A program made the translations under genes and the position numbers. A stretch of 64,000 bases of DNA, from the NCBI GenBank assembly GCA_964643435.1, contig CAZXPY010000003.1:47543-111542 (forward strand). Direction: 5' to 3'. Numbering within the stretch: position 1 is the first letter of the stretch; every line of letters begins with the position of its first letter. Below are positions 14,577 through 23,162 of this stretch, in pieces. Source of the stretch: CAZXPY01 sp964643435. GTDB taxonomy: Bacteria > Patescibacteriota > Microgenomatia > Woykebacterales > RBG-16-39-9b. The notes below the pieces were generated by a model, which did not search any database, was not told the origin of the DNA, and saw nothing but the letters and a program-made list of their open reading frames with translations.

Positions 14577-15338
14577 TTAAAGAGAAAGAAGATAAATATC
14601 TACGTAGCGAGCCTTCCACCAACCTAACTTCAGATCATCAAATCCCAAGTCCACCACGGCCCCCTTAATAGCACCGCCAGTATCGCCAGCAACGGCAAAA
14701 CCATATCCGGGTATATAAATTTTCGTGCCTAAAGAAATCACTTTTGGATCCACGGCCACTACACCGTACCCTGCTTTTAAACCAGTAGCCGTAGTTTCGT
14801 TACAACCGGGGCAGTTTTTATCATATGATGTTGCCCAGACAGTTAACTTTTTCCAATAGTTCACTATTTCTTGATTAGTTTGTAATTCCTTCCAGATAAC
14901 TTTAGTTCCCTTTTTGATTACTTTTGGAATAGGGTTGGCAATTTTTTGGCTTATTATCTCTTGGGCAAATTTTTTACTTTGAAAAAAGGTAATTTTTATT
15001 GTTGACATTTTTTCACCTTCTCTTCCTTCATTAACGATAATAGATTCTCCAAGTTCAAGATTTCCGTCTTTGATCTCTTGAATTGGAGAAGGTATTGGTT
15101 CCCGCTTGGTAAGGAATTCGTAAGTGAAAGAAGAGGTTGTTTGGATAGTTATTGGTTGATTTAAAATAGAGCCGATTTCTTCACTGGCGACGGCTTCAGG
15201 AGTCAAAGAAATTCTAAAAACATTTAAAATAAAAAGAAATAAAAGAACTAAACCACCACTAGCTTGGAACTTAAGTTTGGGCAGGAGTTTTAGTAAAAAC
15301 CCTCGGTAAAGGGGACGCACGTTTTTTAGCGTCCACAT
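14577..15338 (-). CDS. G5-3D domain cell-wall protein (YabE/resuscitation-factor-like)
   Basis: A 253-residue exported protein. A membrane segment (about residues 29-48) follows a basic N-terminus. A G5-like region spans about 75-155 (ESIIVNEGREGEKMSTIKITFFQ...IPKVIKKGTKV), and the C-terminus is a 3D domain: TVWATSYDKNCPGCNETTATGLKAGYGVVAVDP and GDTGGAIKGAVVDLGFDD with its aspartates. 3D domains are related to lytic transglycosylase MltA folds, so a peptidoglycan-cleaving role is likely. The ATG follows an extended -10 TGA-TATAAT (complement of 15351-15359) by 12 nt. Placed between FemAB genes and pcrA, it fits a wall-remodelling cluster. Confidence 0.85.
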   Translation of the reverse strand: MWTLKNVRPLYRGFLLKLLPKLKFQASGGLVLLFLFILNVFRISLTPEAVASEEIGSILNQPITIQTTSSFTYEFLTKREPIPSPIQEIKDGNLELGESIIVNEGREGEKMSTIKITFFQSKKFAQEIISQKIANPIPKVIKKGTKVIWKELQTNQEIVNYWKKLTVWATSYDKNCPGCNETTATGLKAGYGVVAVDPKVISLGTKIYIPGYGFAVAGDTGGAIKGAVVDLGFDDLKLGWWKARYVDIYLLSL

Positions 15339-15364
15339 AGAATAGTGTTGATTATATCATAAAG

Positions 15365-17227
15365 TTAAAACCGGATCGGGATTATTAATTCTGCGGGTAT
15401 TTCTAGGATAAATCTAGAAAGAATACCTTCTATTTTCGCTCCAAAATATAAACGCCGCCGGGCAAAAGAAAGATAGAGTTGTTCCTTAGCCCGCGTGATA
15501 CCAACAAAAGCAAGCCTGCGTTCCTCTTCTATTTCAAAAGAATCTCCTTGGGAATTTGAGTGAGGAAAAAGACCTTCTTCCATGCCAACCATAAATACAA
15601 CTGGAAACTCCAATCCTTTAGCGGCGTGGGCGGTCATTAGAGTAACTGCGTTTGGTTTGCGTTTTTCCAAGGAAGGTTTTGCTGGTCCGTATTCTCTTTC
15701 CACCAGAGCAACGTTCTCCAAAAAATCGCTTATATGCGGAAATTCGGAAGCGACGCTACGGAGTTCCTTTACATTTTCAATTCTTGCCGCTCCCTCGGTA
15801 CTCCCATCATCAAGCCACGCTAGATATTTGGTTTGCGAAAGGACCAAATCAATTATTTCTAAACTAGTAAGTCCGCGGCTGTTTTCCCGCAGTTGCTCAA
15901 TAAATTTGTTAAAAGCATCTATCTTTTCGCCGAGCGTTTTTAAAGCGACAGGCCCAATACCGCGAGGCGGGACATTGATAATTCGTTTGTAAGAAACTTT
16001 ATCTTGCGAGTTTAATACTAGGCGTAAGTATGAGAGCACATCTTTTACTTCCCGGCGTTCGTAAAATCGGACACCGCCAACCAAAATATAGGGGATTCCT
16101 TCTCGAAGAAAAACCTCCTCAATTACTCGGGACTGGGCGTTAGTTCGGTAAAGTACGGCAAATGACTGGTAGGAAAAATTTTGGTTTGAAATTAATTTAT
16201 TGATTACGCGACACAAAAAATCAGCCTCGTCTGTTTCGTTATTTGCTTCATAAAGAATAATTGGGGACCCTTCCGGGTTTTCTGTCCAAAGATTTAAAAC
16301 AGGATGGGAGCGGTTTTTCGATATTATTTCAGTAGCGGCGGCCAGAATTTTTTTAGTAGACCGGTAGTTTTGGTCAAGGTTAAAAACTTTGGTTTCCGGG
16401 AAATCGGAAGAAAAATTTAAGATATTTCGAAAATCCGCGCCCCGCCAGCCGTATATGGCTTGAGAAGCATCGCCCACCACAAAAATATTATGGTGATTAG
16501 TTGCCAAAAGTTTGGAAAAAATATACTGGGCGTGGTTGGTGTCTTGATATTCATCCACCAAGATAAACTGCCAGCGAGTTTGGTATTTTTTTAAAATTTC
16601 TGGGTACTTTTCAAACAAAATCACTACTTTCATCAAGAGATCTTCGAAATCAGCGGCATTGTGTTCCTCCAGACCCTTTTGATAAAGATTGTAAACTCTG
16701 GCAACGATTTCTTGCTGGAAAAACCCTTGGGCAAGATTAGAATATTCTCTTACACCAATTAATTCGTTTTTGGCTGACTCAATAGCCCCCTTTATGGATC
16801 CTGGCGAAAACCTTTTTGGATCGATATTTAGTTGCCTCGTCACTTCTTTAATTAATGCTAATGAATCATCTTCGTCAAAAATTACAAATCCTTTTCCAAG
16901 ACCAAGATAACCACCGTCTTCCCGTAAGATTTTTGCTCCAAGCGAATGAAAAGTCCCTATCAATGGGTTTTCTAGTCGGTGATCAGTAGATCGTAAGCTC
17001 AACAATTTAGCTACCCGTTCCTTCATTTCATTCGCCGCTTTGTTAGTAAAGGTAACGGCAAGGATTTCTTCTGGTGTAGTACCCTTTTCTTTAATAAGAT
17101 AAGCGATTCGGTGGGTGATTATCCTGGTTTTTCCGCTGCCTGGTCCAGAAAGAACCAAAGCCGGTCCTTCGATATGGAAAACTGCTTCTTTTTGCTTCGC
17201 GTTTAGGTAAGAAAGGATATCTTCCAT
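15365..17227 (-). CDS. pcrA: UvrD/PcrA superfamily 1 DNA helicase
   Basis: A 3'-5' DNA helicase of about 620 residues with the full motif set: LNAKQKEAV, GPGSGKTRIITHRIAYL (Walker A), VTFTNKAANEM, VDEYQDTNHAQ (Walker B), GDASQAIYGWRGAD, LDQNYRST, VTLMTAHAAKGLEFPVVF and RRLAFVGITRAKE. It acts in nucleotide excision repair and removal of obstacles to replication. The C-terminus is short and lacks the usual extended PcrA tail. I chose the ATG at 17227 over the GTG 18 nt upstream because a TGA-TAGAAT extended -10 (complement of 17236-17244) falls between them, 8 nt before the ATG. It is divergent from thioredoxin. Confidence 0.92.
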   Translation of the reverse strand: MEDILSYLNAKQKEAVFHIEGPALVLSGPGSGKTRIITHRIAYLIKEKGTTPEEILAVTFTNKAANEMKERVAKLLSLRSTDHRLENPLIGTFHSLGAKILREDGGYLGLGKGFVIFDEDDSLALIKEVTRQLNIDPKRFSPGSIKGAIESAKNELIGVREYSNLAQGFFQQEIVARVYNLYQKGLEEHNAADFEDLLMKVVILFEKYPEILKKYQTRWQFILVDEYQDTNHAQYIFSKLLATNHHNIFVVGDASQAIYGWRGADFRNILNFSSDFPETKVFNLDQNYRSTKKILAAATEIISKNRSHPVLNLWTENPEGSPIILYEANNETDEADFLCRVINKLISNQNFSYQSFAVLYRTNAQSRVIEEVFLREGIPYILVGGVRFYERREVKDVLSYLRLVLNSQDKVSYKRIINVPPRGIGPVALKTLGEKIDAFNKFIEQLRENSRGLTSLEIIDLVLSQTKYLAWLDDGSTEGAARIENVKELRSVASEFPHISDFLENVALVEREYGPAKPSLEKRKPNAVTLMTAHAAKGLEFPVVFMVGMEEGLFPHSNSQGDSFEIEEERRLAFVGITRAKEQLYLSFARRRLYFGAKIEGILSRFILEIPAELIIPIRF

Positions 17228-17295
17228 AGAAAAAAATTCTATCACACAAGTAACAACCGTTATGTTAATATATTTTTTGGAGGACTAGGAAATTT

Positions 17296-17571
17296 ATGAG
17301 CGTTGAGTTCTTGGATTTTTATGCAGATTGGTGTGGTCCGTGTATTATTATGGATCCAGTAATTGAAGAGATTAAAAAAGAGTATTCTGGGAAGGTTGAA
17401 ATTAGAAAAATTGATGTTGATAAAAATGAGGAAGAGCCGGCTAAGTATGGCGTGATGAGCATACCTACTTACATTCTCTTAAAGAATGGTAAGGAGGCTG
17501 ATAGAGTAGTTGGTGCCGTTCCGAAACAAGTACTAAAAAATAAAGTTGAGGCAGCCTTGCACGCTTCTTAA
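17296..17571 (+). CDS. Thioredoxin-family protein
   Basis: A 91-residue, single-domain thioredoxin with the redox site WCGPC at residues 12-16, the KIDVDKNEE strand, the cis-proline in MSIPTYILLKNGKE and a C-terminal helix. It is a little shorter at the N-terminus than E. coli TrxA (about 109 aa) but keeps the core. It is expected to reduce protein disulfides in the cytoplasm. Unlike most core genes here it has a clear GGAGGA (17279-17284), 11 nt before the ATG, following a TAATAT-like -10. A thioredoxin reductase is not seen in the window. Confidence 0.92.
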   Translation: MSVEFLDFYADWCGPCIIMDPVIEEIKKEYSGKVEIRKIDVDKNEEEPAKYGVMSIPTYILLKNGKEADRVVGAVPKQVLKNKVEAALHAS

Positions 17572-17632
17572 AACGCGATTTACTTCATTTCTCCTTCTTC
17601 CCTAAAATTTTCTGGGTGGTAAAATCATAAAG

Positions 17633-18637
17633 ATGAGATCTATTAAAAATGTAAGACTAGAAGGTAAAAAAGTCTTATTAAGAAGCGATTTTGACCTGCC
17701 AATGAAAGATAAGGTTATTGAAGATGATACTAGGCTGAAAATATCTTCAAAAACAATTAAATTTGTTGAGAAGGCGGAAAAAGTAATTCTAATTGGCCAC
17801 CTAGGAAGGCCTGCCTTTAATAAAGATAAATACTCACTCCAAATTATAAAAAAGCCGTTGCAGAAATTAATTAACGAAGAAATTTCTTTTAGTAGCTCTT
17901 ACGAAAAAATCCCGGAAGGAAAAACAATTTTGATAGAGAATCTAAGGTTTTTTCCAGGTGAGAAAGGGAATGATTTAGACTTTGCTAAAAAGCTAGCCTT
18001 TTTAGCGGATCTTTACGTGAATGATTGTTTTGCCGTCTCGCATCGAAACCATGCCTCGATTGTCGGTATTCCGAAGTTCCTCCCGTCCTATGCCGGGTTA
18101 AATTTAGAAAAGGAAGTAGAAATTTTAGATCCCATCTTAAGAAATCCCCAAAGACCTTTAGTGGCTTTGATCGGTGGGGCGAAAATTGAGACCAAATTAC
18201 CAATAATTGAAAATTTAGCTAAAATTTGTGATAGTGTTTTGATCGGCGGAAAGTTGCCTTTAGAAATTTTGAGTGGAAATTCTATTAGGCTGTTAAAAAA
18301 CGTCTTTATTGCTGATTTAAAGGAAAGAAAAGATATTAATGACAAAAGTATTAATCTATTTGTTAGTTTAATTAAAGGTGCTAAAACTATAGTTTGGAAT
18401 GGGCCAATGGGAGTATTTGAGGAAGAAAAATTTTCAACTGGCACCAAAAAAATAGCCAAGTTAGTAGCAGAATCGGAAGCCTTTAGTATTGTTGGCGGAG
18501 GAGAAACTATTGCCGCCCTTGATTTTTTTGGCTATACTTCAAAAATTAAACACCTAAGTATGGGTGGTGGAGCAATGTTAGATTTTCTCGCTGGTAAAGA
18601 GTTACCAGGTTTAAAAGCCCTAGGTTATTATGAATAA
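17633..18637 (+). CDS. pgk: Phosphoglycerate kinase (short form)
   Basis: Catalyses 1,3-bisphosphoglycerate + ADP to 3-phosphoglycerate + ATP in glycolysis. Recognised from LLRSDFDLPM (substrate-binding Asp), GHLGRP, LENLRFFPGE, NDCFAVSHRNHAS, ALIGGAKIETK, IVWNGPMGVFE and IVGGGETIAAL near the C-terminus. At 334 residues it is about 55-60 shorter than the usual 390-400, mainly through trimmed surface loops; catalytic motifs remain. The ATG follows an extended -10 (TGG-TAAAAT, 17617-17625) by only 7 nt, so the mRNA is probably leaderless. It overlaps tpiA by 8 bp, which makes a glycolytic operon continuing into the LCP and holA genes. Confidence 0.94.
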   Translation: MRSIKNVRLEGKKVLLRSDFDLPMKDKVIEDDTRLKISSKTIKFVEKAEKVILIGHLGRPAFNKDKYSLQIIKKPLQKLINEEISFSSSYEKIPEGKTILIENLRFFPGEKGNDLDFAKKLAFLADLYVNDCFAVSHRNHASIVGIPKFLPSYAGLNLEKEVEILDPILRNPQRPLVALIGGAKIETKLPIIENLAKICDSVLIGGKLPLEILSGNSIRLLKNVFIADLKERKDINDKSINLFVSLIKGAKTIVWNGPMGVFEEEKFSTGTKKIAKLVAESEAFSIVGGGETIAALDFFGYTSKIKHLSMGGGAMLDFLAGKELPGLKALGYYE

Positions 18638-19340
18638 CTTAATTTTTATAGCAAATTGGAAAGCCACAAAAACAGCCAAAGAGACGGTGGAATGGGTAAA
18701 AATAGCTAAACCTCGTTTGGAAGAAGTCCAAAACGCAACCATTGTTGTTTGCCCTTCTTTTATTTTCGTCCCGACCTTAGCCCCCTTACTAGAGGGTACA
18801 AATATAAAGATTGGAGCTCAAGATGTATCAAAATTTAAGAATGGTGCTTACACTGGCGAAGTTACGGTAGAGATGTTAAACAACTTGGTCGATTATTGCA
18901 TCATTGGTCATTCCGAACGACGAAAATATTTCGGGGAAACAGATGAAGACGTGATAAAAAAAGCAAATCTTTTGCTCGAAGTTAAAATTACCCCCATACT
19001 TTGTATTAGTAATCTTAACCAGCTAAACTCTTATATTGAAAAGGACACGTTAATTGTTGATCAGGCCGAGAAAATAATTTTTGTCTACGAACCACCCGAG
19101 GCGATTAGCGCTGGTAAGGACTATCGGGCGCAAGATCCTAAAGAAGTAGAGAATAATCTAAAAGAAATCAGCAGTAAAGTTGGAAAGAATACCACTATCT
19201 TATACGGGGGGAGTGTTAATTTAGGTAACACCGTAAACCTTATAGATAAAGGGGGTGTAAAAGGATTTTTAATTGGCCAAGCGAGTACTGACCCCGTAAT
19301 ATTTTCAGAAATTATTTCGACAGCTACAAAAAATCTCTAA
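18630..19340 (+). CDS. tpiA: Triosephosphate isomerase
   Basis: Interconverts dihydroxyacetone phosphate and glyceraldehyde 3-phosphate. Catalytic features are ANWK with Lys at residue 10, the His in CIIGHSERRKYFGET, and the Glu in VYEPPEAISAG, followed by the phosphate-binding YGGSVN. The loop-6 hinge reads EPPEAISAG rather than the usual bacterial EPVWAIGTG, and the length (236 aa) is below the typical 250; both are closer to the form seen in archaeal enzymes. The gene overlaps pgk by 8 bp and is followed by the LCP gene after 15 bp. Confidence 0.93.
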   Translation: MNNLIFIANWKATKTAKETVEWVKIAKPRLEEVQNATIVVCPSFIFVPTLAPLLEGTNIKIGAQDVSKFKNGAYTGEVTVEMLNNLVDYCIIGHSERRKYFGETDEDVIKKANLLLEVKITPILCISNLNQLNSYIEKDTLIVDQAEKIIFVYEPPEAISAGKDYRAQDPKEVENNLKEISSKVGKNTTILYGGSVNLGNTVNLIDKGGVKGFLIGQASTDPVIFSEIISTATKNL

Positions 19341-19355
19341 CGAAAAAGAATTTTT

Positions 19356-20510
19356 ATGCGCTACGTAGATTTAGGTTTAATAAAACAGAATAAACTTAGG
19401 TTTAAAAAGAAAAAAAGACTATTTAAAATCGGAATATTGGTATTGGGGTTTTTAATTATTTTTCTAATTTTTAAGATTGGGGTACCAAACGAACTGCTTC
19501 TATTTATTAGAGGTGAGGATATTTCTTTAAAATCCACCAGCGGCAGGACTAATATTTTAATTTTAGGAATCGATAAGAGAAGTAGCGTTCCTTACACTGT
19601 GGAATCAAAAGACGGTTTGGTTAAGCACGTTGGGTTTTTAGCCGACACAATTATTTTACTTTCTATTAACCGAAATACTAAAGAAGCAACCTTAATATCT
19701 ATTCCTCGAGACTTATGGGTAAAAATTCCCGGTTGGGATAATGTTAGAACCCAAGAGGGAAAGATAAATTCTAGTTACTCTCTTGGAGAGAGATTTGATT
19801 ATCCGGGTGGGGGTCTAGCTCTGGTAAAACAAGTTACTTCAGAAAATCTTGGTGTTCCAGTTCATTATGGATTAAGAATAGATTTTAGTGGGTTCAGAAA
19901 AATGATTAACACCTTAGGTGGTGTTGACGTTAATGTCGATAATTCTTTCGATGATTACAATTATCCAATCGAAGGGAAAGAAGACGATGATTGTGGGGGA
20001 GATTCAGAATTCCGTTGCCGTTTTGAACATATAAGGTTCGAAAAGGGATTGAATAATATGAATGGAGAAACCGCTTTGAAATTTGTTCGTTCAAGAACGG
20101 GTATCAATAATGAGGGAAGTGATTTTGCTAGAGCGGCCCGTCAACAAAAGGTAATAATTGCAATAAGGGATAAAGCCCTATCTAAAGAGACGGTTTTTGA
20201 TCCCGGTAAAGTTGCAAAACTAATCAGTGATTTTGGGGAAACAATTGAGAGTGACATAAACGCAAGCGCCTTACCGGCTTTATTTAACTTATCTAAAGAA
20301 ATTTCCTTTGAAAGGATAAAAACCTTTGTTTTAGACAACAGTAGTGACGGGGTTCTTACTAATCCGCCAAAGGAAGATTACCAAGGACTTTACGTTCTTA
20401 TTCCCAAGGACAGAGATTGGAATAAACTAAGAGCGTTTGTTAAAGGGTTACTGGCAGGTTCGGTAGTTACTAAACCAACAGTCGGAGAAAAAGGAGAGAA
20501 AATCGAATGA
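19356..20510 (+). CDS. LytR-CpsA-Psr (LCP) family glycopolymer transferase
   Basis: A 384-residue membrane-anchored protein: basic N-terminus, one membrane helix (about 25-45), then an extracytoplasmic LCP domain with NILILGIDKRSS, DTIILLSINRNTKEATLISIPRDLWV, the loop GKINSSYSLG, LRIDFSGFRKMINTLGGVDVNV and FVRSRTGINNEGSDFARAARQQKVI. The Arg and Asp residues of these motifs bind the polyprenyl pyrophosphate and metal in known LCP structures. The family attaches glycopolymers to peptidoglycan; this fits the WecA-like gene at the window start. A Cys pair (DDCGGDSEFRCRF) in an insert could form a disulfide. It overlaps the next gene by 4 bp. Confidence 0.92.
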   Translation: MRYVDLGLIKQNKLRFKKKKRLFKIGILVLGFLIIFLIFKIGVPNELLLFIRGEDISLKSTSGRTNILILGIDKRSSVPYTVESKDGLVKHVGFLADTIILLSINRNTKEATLISIPRDLWVKIPGWDNVRTQEGKINSSYSLGERFDYPGGGLALVKQVTSENLGVPVHYGLRIDFSGFRKMINTLGGVDVNVDNSFDDYNYPIEGKEDDDCGGDSEFRCRFEHIRFEKGLNNMNGETALKFVRSRTGINNEGSDFARAARQQKVIIAIRDKALSKETVFDPGKVAKLISDFGETIESDINASALPALFNLSKEISFERIKTFVLDNSSDGVLTNPPKEDYQGLYVLIPKDRDWNKLRAFVKGLLAGSVVTKPTVGEKGEKIE

Positions 20511-21163
20511 TTTATATATTTTGCGGCGAAGATATTGTGTCTTCAAGAAGATATTTAATTAAATTTAAACAAAATTATCAGGAGACGGCTAGCTTTGGCG
20601 AATCTGATTTTAGTTTTGCAAGGTTAAACGAACTAATTAATAATCAAAGTTTATTTTCAGATAAGTTTCTAATAGTTTTTGAAAATCTAAAAAAACCCCT
20701 TGAGCAGATTTTAAAATCTAAAAAAACCCCTAAACTAGATTTTGTTTTTTGGTTTGATAAAAAAATAGAAGGAGTGAAAACCAACCCTTTGTTAAAAGTG
20801 ATTGAGTTTAAAATAACTAATTATCTTTCTGTTTTCAAAGTAGCCGATGCGTTTGGTGCCAAAAGAGGAGATCTAGCAATTAGATTTCTTGAGAAAATTT
20901 GGGAAAAGACCGAATTTGAAATTATTATTGGAACACTAACCCGACAGATACGTTTGATCCTTCTTTATAAAGAGGGAAGCCTTGAAAAACTCCCGATTAG
21001 TCCCTTTATAAAGGAAAAAATCAAAGAACAAGCAGGCAGGTGGGACATAAAAGAGCTAAAAAAAGCGGCTGAGGTTCTTCTAAATTTAGATTTTACTCTC
21101 AAGAGCCGAAAAATGGAACCAAAACTTGGGTTGAGCCTTTTTTTAAATACCTTTAGCGTTTAA
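20507..21163 (+). CDS. holA: DNA polymerase III delta-subunit-like protein
   Basis: A 218-residue protein resembling the clamp-loader delta subunit: MIYIFCGEDIVSSRRYLIKF at the start, LFSDKFLIVFENL, and a C-terminal helical domain with FEIIIGTLTRQIRLIL and RWDIKELKKAAEVLLNLDFTLKSRKMEPKLGLSLFL, which matches the end of HolA. It is much shorter than E. coli HolA (about 340) because the middle AAA+ region is reduced, as in other Patescibacteria. Delta opens the beta clamp. It overlaps the LCP gene by 4 bp and the convergent FN3 gene by 11 bp. Confidence 0.72.
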   Translation: MIYIFCGEDIVSSRRYLIKFKQNYQETASFGESDFSFARLNELINNQSLFSDKFLIVFENLKKPLEQILKSKKTPKLDFVFWFDKKIEGVKTNPLLKVIEFKITNYLSVFKVADAFGAKRGDLAIRFLEKIWEKTEFEIIIGTLTRQIRLILLYKEGSLEKLPISPFIKEKIKEQAGRWDIKELKKAAEVLLNLDFTLKSRKMEPKLGLSLFLNTFSV

Positions 21164-21719
21164 AGAAGAGCTGATAAAAGTGTGAGGGTGAATTCTTTGT
21201 AGAATAACCTTGGACCTGATTTGTTTTTCCGCTAGTTTGAGGCGAGTAAATAAGAGTTCTTACTGGTTCAAAAATATGTTTTTGGGAACCGGAATAAATT
21301 TTCTCGCCAGAAACAATTTTATAATAATATAAAGTGGTTGGATTTAAAGAAGTTAAAGTTATTACGTGAGAGCTTGTTTTAAAATCCTTGCCTCCCGACC
21401 CCGCGTTATTATCATAAGCAGTTCTTTCAAGGTTAGATAGATCAGTACCGTACAAAATAACGCCTTCAACTTCGCCTTGAGTCTCCCAACTTATTGTGAA
21501 CGAGATATCAGTTATGTTTGAAATTGAAACATTTCTCGGTTCTGATTCAGCTTTTGCTTTCAAAATTAGATTAGTTCCGTAAGGGAGAAAGGCAACAACC
21601 AAAATCAAACTGATTAAAATGATTAATAGGAAAGTTAGAGGACTAATTAAGTTCAAATTATTTTGAGGGATTTTTTCTCGTTTCGTTAATAGAGCAGCTA
21701 ACTTTTGATTAACGTTCAT
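21153..21719 (-). CDS. Membrane-anchored fibronectin type III-like protein
   Basis: A 188-residue protein with a membrane segment (about 26-52) and an extracytoplasmic FN3-like domain: NVSISNITDISFTISWETQGEVEGVILYG, followed by HVITLTSLNPTTLYYYKIVSGEKIYSG. These are the beta strands of an FN3 module. It is the last gene of the minus-strand cluster with pilN- and pilO-like genes, so a role in pilus assembly or surface adhesion is likely, but the sequence only shows the fold. The C-terminal tail is Ser/Gln-rich. Its 3' end overlaps the convergent holA gene. Confidence 0.75.
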   Translation of the reverse strand: MNVNQKLAALLTKREKIPQNNLNLISPLTFLLIILISLILVVAFLPYGTNLILKAKAESEPRNVSISNITDISFTISWETQGEVEGVILYGTDLSNLERTAYDNNAGSGGKDFKTSSHVITLTSLNPTTLYYYKIVSGEKIYSGSQKHIFEPVRTLIYSPQTSGKTNQVQGYSTKNSPSHFYQLFFKR

Positions 21720-21725
21720 TAATTA

Positions 21726-21920
21726 CTAACGGTTTTTATTGTTTAAGTAGTCGATAAAATTAAGATCTAAATTCGGATCTAATGGTTGAAGTTGGGATTC
21801 GGCGGTCTTAGTTATCGATTCCTTAGTTATAGTTCTATAAACTTGAAAACTAAACCAACTTGCTAAAGTTAAAACAGTTAGGATTAGAAGAAAAATTGTA
21901 TTTTTAGAAATTTTTATCAT
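21726..21920 (-). CDS. Small single-span membrane protein in the pilus cluster
   Basis: A 64-residue protein with one hydrophobic segment (about residues 8-27) and an acidic, Asp/Asn-rich C-terminus (PLDPNLDLNFIDYL). It lies 9 bp after pilO and 6 bp before the FN3 gene, so it is almost certainly cotranscribed. Its size, topology and position between pilO and the next gene are compatible with a reduced PilP-like or pilin-accessory role, but there is no motif to prove it. Confidence 0.6.
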   Translation of the reverse strand: MIKISKNTIFLLILTVLTLASWFSFQVYRTITKESITKTAESQLQPLDPNLDLNFIDYLNNKNR

Positions 21921-21929
21921 AAGAATAGA

Positions 21930-22544
21930 TTATTTTTTACTAACCCCAAGAAAATAGGCTTTAAGTTCTAAATTAACAGTAATGCTTTCTTCTGTTTGTC
22001 CTTTAGTAAAGTTAGCATTGACAATATCGGTTGTTCTCAAAAAATTTTCTAGAGCCCGGATGAAAGCTTTTATATTTTCATAGCTACCAGTTACCCTAGC
22101 GGTATAGGACATTGGCGTAGTTGTTAGTAAAGGCAGTGCTTCTCTGGTACTTGTTTCTGTTGGCGTGAGTGGTAACGAGGAGAGCTGAAAAGAATTTAAC
22201 GAAACTCCGCTTGCCGCCGCGGTATTTTCAACGTAACTCATATAAGTAGTTAAGTCAGGACTATTTGGAAGAGCTAAATCAAACAAGAATAAATCACCAC
22301 TTATTGAATTATAATTTGCTTTGGCCCTTTGTAAGTTATCAATCTTTAACCGGAGGAGCTTATCTATTTCTCTAGCGTCATTTACGTTCTTTTTTAAAAT
22401 AGAAACATAAGACAAAGCTGGTTGAACAATTAAAATCATCGCAATAATCGTGATTAGGGTTAGAGCTAAACTAAAATAACTTTTTGCCCTTGGACTTTCT
22501 AGATACTCACTATAGCGGATAAAAAAAGTTTTATAACCGATCAT
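21930..22544 (-). CDS. pilO: PilO-like type IV pilus inner-membrane protein
   Basis: A 204-residue bitopic protein: short cytoplasmic N-terminus, membrane helix (about 24-46), a coiled coil (NVNDAREIDKLLRLKIDNLQRA) and a ferredoxin-like C-terminal domain (YMSYVENTAAASGVSLNSFQLSS, YENIKAFIRALENFLRTTDIVNANF). This is the layout of PilO, which forms a heterodimer with PilN to align the pilus machine. The PilN-like gene is directly upstream, separated by 15 bp. The Ser/Thr-rich stretch LTPTETSTREALPLLTT is an ordinary loop. Confidence 0.85.
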   Translation of the reverse strand: MIGYKTFFIRYSEYLESPRAKSYFSLALTLITIIAMILIVQPALSYVSILKKNVNDAREIDKLLRLKIDNLQRAKANYNSISGDLFLFDLALPNSPDLTTYMSYVENTAAASGVSLNSFQLSSLPLTPTETSTREALPLLTTTPMSYTARVTGSYENIKAFIRALENFLRTTDIVNANFTKGQTEESITVNLELKAYFLGVSKK

Positions 22545-22559
22545 CTTATAAAAAAATTC

Positions 22560-23147
22560 TCAATTTAATTTAATTTGAGATGTAAACGCCTTTGAATTTA
22601 TGGTCGCAGTTGCTCCAAAAGTAAAATTTGGTGAGGTCTCGTTAGGAACAGTTATTTTAGTTATTTCTAAGTTTGAAATTTTGTCACTTTTTTCAATCGA
22701 GTTAATTAAAGTTTGGAGTGTTTCCTCACTGGAAAAATCACCACCAAAAGTAATTGTATTTTGGTCTACTTTTAATTCGGTTAAAACAACACCGATTGGT
22801 AATAGAGAATTTAGTTCGTCCAGAATTTTTTCAAAAAATATATGATTACTTTCTAGTGATTTGAGATTCTGTAAACGAGTTTGGACAAGACGAAATTCAT
22901 TTTCAAATTTAGAGAAGTTTTCGATTAAATCTTGCTGACCAACTATAGATTCTTTTAGGTCATTACGTTCAATAGTGAGTTTTACTGAATACGCGAAAGT
23001 ACCTAGGGCGACTATTTCGGTGAGGATAATAATGTAACGCCCTAAAGTTAAAATCCAAGAAACTAGCTTTCCAAACGATTCAGTTAGTTCTTCTTGAGGA
23101 AGTAGGTTAATTTCTGCTGAAGTCTGTTTTAGGGCAGGCTTAGCCAT
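22560..23147 (-). CDS. pilN: PilN-like type IV pilus assembly protein
   Basis: A 195-residue protein starting with a cytoplasmic peptide containing INLLPQEE, the conserved PilN segment that docks into PilM, then a membrane helix (about 32-52), a coiled coil (LKESIVGQQDLIENFSKFENEF) and a ferredoxin-like domain (LNSLLPIGVVLTELKVDQNTITFGGDFSSEETLQTLINSIEKS). With the PilO-like gene it forms the PilN-PilO pair. A PilM-like actin-fold protein is encoded separately at 47.3 kb. It follows rpsT by 15 bp on the same strand. Confidence 0.86.
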   Translation of the reverse strand: MAKPALKQTSAEINLLPQEELTESFGKLVSWILTLGRYIIILTEIVALGTFAYSVKLTIERNDLKESIVGQQDLIENFSKFENEFRLVQTRLQNLKSLESNHIFFEKILDELNSLLPIGVVLTELKVDQNTITFGGDFSSEETLQTLINSIEKSDKISNLEITKITVPNETSPNFTFGATATINSKAFTSQIKLN

Positions 23148-23162
23148 TTGTAAGTAAGTATA

